Shown here: positions 61,430 through 64,000 of the stretch, in pieces
Layout: each line of letters begins with the position of its first letter
Position numbering within the stretch: position 1 is the stretch's first letter
Assembly: GCA_023511725.1 (NCBI GenBank)
Contig: JAIMAY010000007.1
Span: forward strand, 1 to 64,000
DNA: 64,000 bases
Direction: 5' to 3'
From: Alicyclobacillus sp.
Lineage (GTDB): Bacteria; Bacillota; Bacilli; Alicyclobacillales; Alicyclobacillaceae
The notes under the pieces: generated by a model
Seen by the model: only the letters and a program-made list of their open reading frames with translations
Told to the model about the DNA's origin: nothing
Database searches by the model: none
Program-made: the position numbers and the translations under genes

Positions 61430-63520
61430 TCAGGGCTGGCGCTTCGGCACGGCATCCTCGACCGAGGTGTAAGCGGTCATCTGCTTCCAGTTGGACGGAA
61501 TCGCGGTGGATGTCCATTCGTTGGGCGGGAAGAACTCGTGGTGCTCCTTGAAGTACTCGTCCAGCACCTGCCGTGCTAACGGCACGGCCGCCTCACTACT
61601 CTCGCCGCCTCCCGGAACGCGTACCGCAATGGCCACCTGCGGGTTGTCGGCCGGCGCGTACCCGATGAACATGGAGATGTTCTGCATCTGACCATTCACC
61701 AGATACTGCGCGGTACCAGTTTTACCCGCCGCCTTGTACGGCGCGTCGTGGAAGCTTCCATACGCCGTCCCACCTGGCGCATTGCACACGTCGTACATGC
61801 CCTGTTTGACGACCTGCCAATACTGCGGTTTGACGTTGATGGTGTCAAGCACCACCGGTTGGACCTGTTGCTTCACGGAGCCGTCGGGATTCAGAATGGC
61901 GTCCAACACGTGTGGTTGTAGACGTTTCCCATTTGTGGCAAGTGTGAGCGCGTACTGCGCCAACTCAATCGGCGTGACGTACTGCTGCTGGCCAATCCCC
62001 GCGAGCGGCAGCACGGTAAGCTTGTAATCGGTGGGATTCACCACCCGGTCGTTGAACTTTCCTGTCTTTGCCATGCTCTGCATCGCCGTGAGCAACGGGT
62101 AGTCGTAGGAGATGACCTTTTTTGGATCCCTTTTGTCAATATTATCGTCGAAGAAATACCCGGCTTCCTCCCCCGGCAGGTCGATGCCGGTGAACTGCCC
62201 GAGGCCAAACAGCCATTCCCAGTAGAACAGCGTGTTGAGCCCCTTCACGCGGTCGGTATCGGACCATTCGGCGAGGGACTCTCCCGCAGGAACACCGCCA
62301 TGCCACTTGCCGAGCCAAAGCCCAAGATAGTAAAAGAACGTGTCGCACGACTCCTGAATGGCCTTGACAGGGTTGACCAGGCCGTGACCACCGGGTTGCC
62401 AGTCATGCCTGACATCATTCCCGATGCGCACATAACCCGGATCCGAAATGGTCGTGTCCGGCGTGATCACACCGCTCATCAGGCCCGCGATGGTGTTGAC
62501 AGGCTTGACCGTGGACCCAAGTTGCAGCTTCCCCATGATCGCGTAGTTGTAAAATGCATGGGTTTGGTTCATGTATTTATCCCGCTGCGCCTGATCCACC
62601 TGCGCGCCACCCGTGGGGACGAACCAATTCGGGTCGTAGTATGGGTAGCTCGCCATCGCCAGCACACCGCCCGTCTTCACATCCAGCACAACGACCTCGA
62701 CGTCCTGCGGGACGTATCCGTATTTCTCGCGAACCGTCTTGAGTTCATCGACGATGTACTGCTGCACCATGGCCTGCAGATGGCCGTCCACCGTGAGCCG
62801 GATGGAGGAGCCGCTCTGCGGCGCCGGATCATACCCGAGGTAACGAAGTGGCACTCCGAGGCTGTTGGTCTCCACCACCTGCTCTCCGAGCGTCCCCTGA
62901 AGGATCGACTCGTACTCGGCTTCGACGCCGGCCTTGCCAATCTTCTGCACCTGCGGATTGTACCCCTGGTACTGCGGCAGCTTCATGTCATCGGGTGAAG
63001 GGGAACCCAAATAGCCAAGGATGTGGCAGGCGAGATCACCATAAGGATAGACCCGCTCAGGTGTCGGCACGACCTCCAACCCCGGCAGTTCGGTTTGGTG
63101 CTCCTCGATGAACGAAATCTGCTCCGGCGTGGCCCCCTCCAGCAGTGTGATCTGTGTGAGGTAGCCCAGTTTGTTCGCCATCGTGTTCTCGAGATCCGAC
63201 GCCTTCATGTGAAACACGGGCGCCAGCAGTTGCGCCATCGCGTGATAGTCCTGCTGCTTGGAGCGAAGACGCGTCAAAATGACATCAAATGATGGTTGGT
63301 CATACGCCAACAATTGCCCGTTGGCATCGTAGATCCACCCGCGCGCCGGAGCCACCGGCAGCTTGGCCAGCATCGTGTTCTGCGCCTCCTGCCGGAGTTC
63401 CGCTCCCTGCCCGATTTGGACGTAGGCGAGGCGCAGGATCAGCGATGCGAGCGAGGCAAAGATCATCCCATACATCCACTGCACACGTCGCAGCCGCGGG
63501 TTCTGATCCTTGTCGTCCAT
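61430..63520 (-). CDS. Penicillin-binding protein 2-type transpeptidase
   Basis: A 696-residue class B penicillin-binding protein for peptidoglycan cross-linking. It has a short cytosolic N-terminus, one membrane helix (about residues 14-35), a dimerisation domain starting at ARGWIYDANGQLLAYD, and a C-terminal transpeptidase with the three active-site motifs STVK (LQLGSTVKP, ~335), SCD (~390) and KTG (AAGKTGTAQ, ~598). ATG follows GGGGGAGGG. It resembles PbpA/PbpH-like elongasome proteins. Monocistronic. Confidence 0.95.
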   Translation of the reverse strand: MDDKDQNPRLRRVQWMYGMIFASLASLILRLAYVQIGQGAELRQEAQNTMLAKLPVAPARGWIYDANGQLLAYDQPSFDVILTRLRSKQQDYHAMAQLLAPVFHMKASDLENTMANKLGYLTQITLLEGATPEQISFIEEHQTELPGLEVVPTPERVYPYGDLACHILGYLGSPSPDDMKLPQYQGYNPQVQKIGKAGVEAEYESILQGTLGEQVVETNSLGVPLRYLGYDPAPQSGSSIRLTVDGHLQAMVQQYIVDELKTVREKYGYVPQDVEVVVLDVKTGGVLAMASYPYYDPNWFVPTGGAQVDQAQRDKYMNQTHAFYNYAIMGKLQLGSTVKPVNTIAGLMSGVITPDTTISDPGYVRIGNDVRHDWQPGGHGLVNPVKAIQESCDTFFYYLGLWLGKWHGGVPAGESLAEWSDTDRVKGLNTLFYWEWLFGLGQFTGIDLPGEEAGYFFDDNIDKRDPKKVISYDYPLLTAMQSMAKTGKFNDRVVNPTDYKLTVLPLAGIGQQQYVTPIELAQYALTLATNGKRLQPHVLDAILNPDGSVKQQVQPVVLDTINVKPQYWQVVKQGMYDVCNAPGGTAYGSFHDAPYKAAGKTGTAQYLVNGQMQNISMFIGYAPADNPQVAIAVRVPGGGESSEAAVPLARQVLDEYFKEHHEFFPPNEWTSTAIPSNWKQMTAYTSVEDAVPKRQP

Positions 63521-63565
63521 CCCCGTCCCTCCCCCACCAGATTCTCGTCAATCCTCACCACAGGC

Positions 63566-63574
63566 ATTGTACCA
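63566..63574 (-). promoter_or_regulatory. Extended -10 promoter of the penicillin-binding protein gene
   Basis: Minus-strand TGGTACAAT is an extended -10 box (TG-N-TACAAT), ~45 nt upstream of the ATG. The -35 is poor. Confidence 0.5.
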
Positions 63575-63719
63575 CCCGGACGTAACGAAACCCACCGCGG
63601 AGGTGAGACTGTCAACATTTGTCCCGCCGCTGTCACGCGCGGGGAGCGCTTCGTCCCGGTTTCGGCACCGGTGAAAAATTGCTATGCTAGTCCCGAAGCC
63701 CTAAACGGGAGGTACGCGC

Positions 63720-64000
63720 ATGTCCCCAGTGAACGCCGTCCGTCCGAACACCATCCTGCTCGGCGCCAACGTATCGGTGGCCAAAACGGGACTGGTGGCG
63801 GCGGTGGAGGAAACCATTCGTTACGATGCGAACACCTTCATGATCTATACCCGCAGCAATCGCGGCGGCAAAGCCCGGCCCATTACCGAGTTCAACCGCG
63901 ACGAGGGTCTGCGCAGGATGGCGGAGCACGGCATCGTGGACCCCGTCGTGCATCTGTCCTATCTCGTCAATCTCGCCAGTCCCAAGGAGAGCACCTGGGA
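63720..64000 (+). CDS. nfo: Endonuclease IV, 5' part (runs off the right edge)
   Basis: Open frame from ATG 63720 to the window edge (93 codons). It reads ILLGANVSVAKTGLVAAVEE, then YDANTFMIYTRSNRGGKARP and VVHLSYLVNLASPKEST, the N-terminal pattern of AP endonuclease Nfo, including the first zinc-ligand histidine in VVHLSYL. The typical GAHVS motif has Asn for His. GGGAGG lies 7 nt before the start. The enzyme cleaves abasic sites in base excision repair. The remaining ~200 residues are outside. Confidence 0.9.
   Translation, partial: MSPVNAVRPNTILLGANVSVAKTGLVAAVEETIRYDANTFMIYTRSNRGGKARPITEFNRDEGLRRMAEHGIVDPVVHLSYLVNLASPKESTW

Noticed and set aside
1-64000. CRISPR array, insertion sequence, prophage, tRNA or rRNA genes
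   Set aside because: No regularly spaced repeats, transposase or integrase motifs, terminal inverted repeats or tRNA-like cloverleaf/CCA sequences were recognised by eye.

Overview
The window is mostly one GC-rich (roughly 60-65%) bacterial chromosome segment. Dense same-strand operons, strong GGAGG ribosome sites with many GTG/TTG starts, TTGACA/TATAAT promoters, catabolite-control (cre-like) boxes, a YmfF/YmfH peptidase pair and a fused IcmF mutase together suggest a GC-rich, aerobic member of the Bacillales, most like the Alicyclobacillaceae. That placement is inference from gene content. I saw no rRNA, tRNA, CRISPR array or insertion sequence. The first ~1.19 kb is clearly AT-richer, and the switch happens inside ilvB, so the left end is either a recombinant tract or an assembly chimera.

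Layout. 1-5.0 kb: branched-chain amino acid operon ilvE-ilvD-ilvB-ilvN (minus), with a good promoter and a cluster of palindromic operators. 5.1-6.5 kb: a small DUF4025-like protein and trxB. 6.6-20 kb: thiolase, IclR regulator, a two-subunit MaoC hydratase, a Liv-type ABC importer (SBP, LivF, LivG, LivM, LivH), SDR, ComB-family phosphatase, acyl-CoA ligase, thioesterase and acyl-CoA dehydrogenase. 20.1-29.8 kb: 2,4-dienoyl-CoA reductase on the plus strand, then a minus-strand operon read as thioesterase, SDR, ligase, acyl-CoA dehydrogenase, phosphotriesterase-family hydrolase, ligase and carboxyltransferase. 29.9-35 kb: a 2-oxoacid dehydrogenase E1alpha/E1beta/E2 set led by an unusual ThDP enzyme. 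35-45 kb: an eight-gene catabolic operon (MBL-fold, SDR, acyl-CoA dehydrogenase, ligase, Cys-less thiolase-like protein, DUF35, ADP-forming acyl-CoA synthetase, MFS).

45-64 kb is more housekeeping: nadC-nadB-nadA, tcdA, the ymfF-ymfH pair, a small zinc-ribbon protein, type II NADH dehydrogenase, a PAP2 membrane phosphatase, 7Fe ferredoxin, an MFS protein, a TetR regulator with icmF, penicillin-binding protein 2, and the start of endonuclease IV.

How it works together: about 38 kb (6.6-45 kb) is a catabolic island with four AMP-forming and one ADP-forming acyl-CoA synthetases, three acyl-CoA dehydrogenases, five SDR enzymes, two thiolase-fold proteins and two importers. The regulatory DNA is the most novel signal. 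Three of the operons carry copies of one 16-bp palindrome with consensus GTTTCACATGTGAAAC, which looks like the operator of an undescribed fatty- or aromatic-acid regulon. Separate cre-like boxes sit at ilvE, in the start of the MBL-fold gene, and in the spacer of the tetR-icmF promoter.
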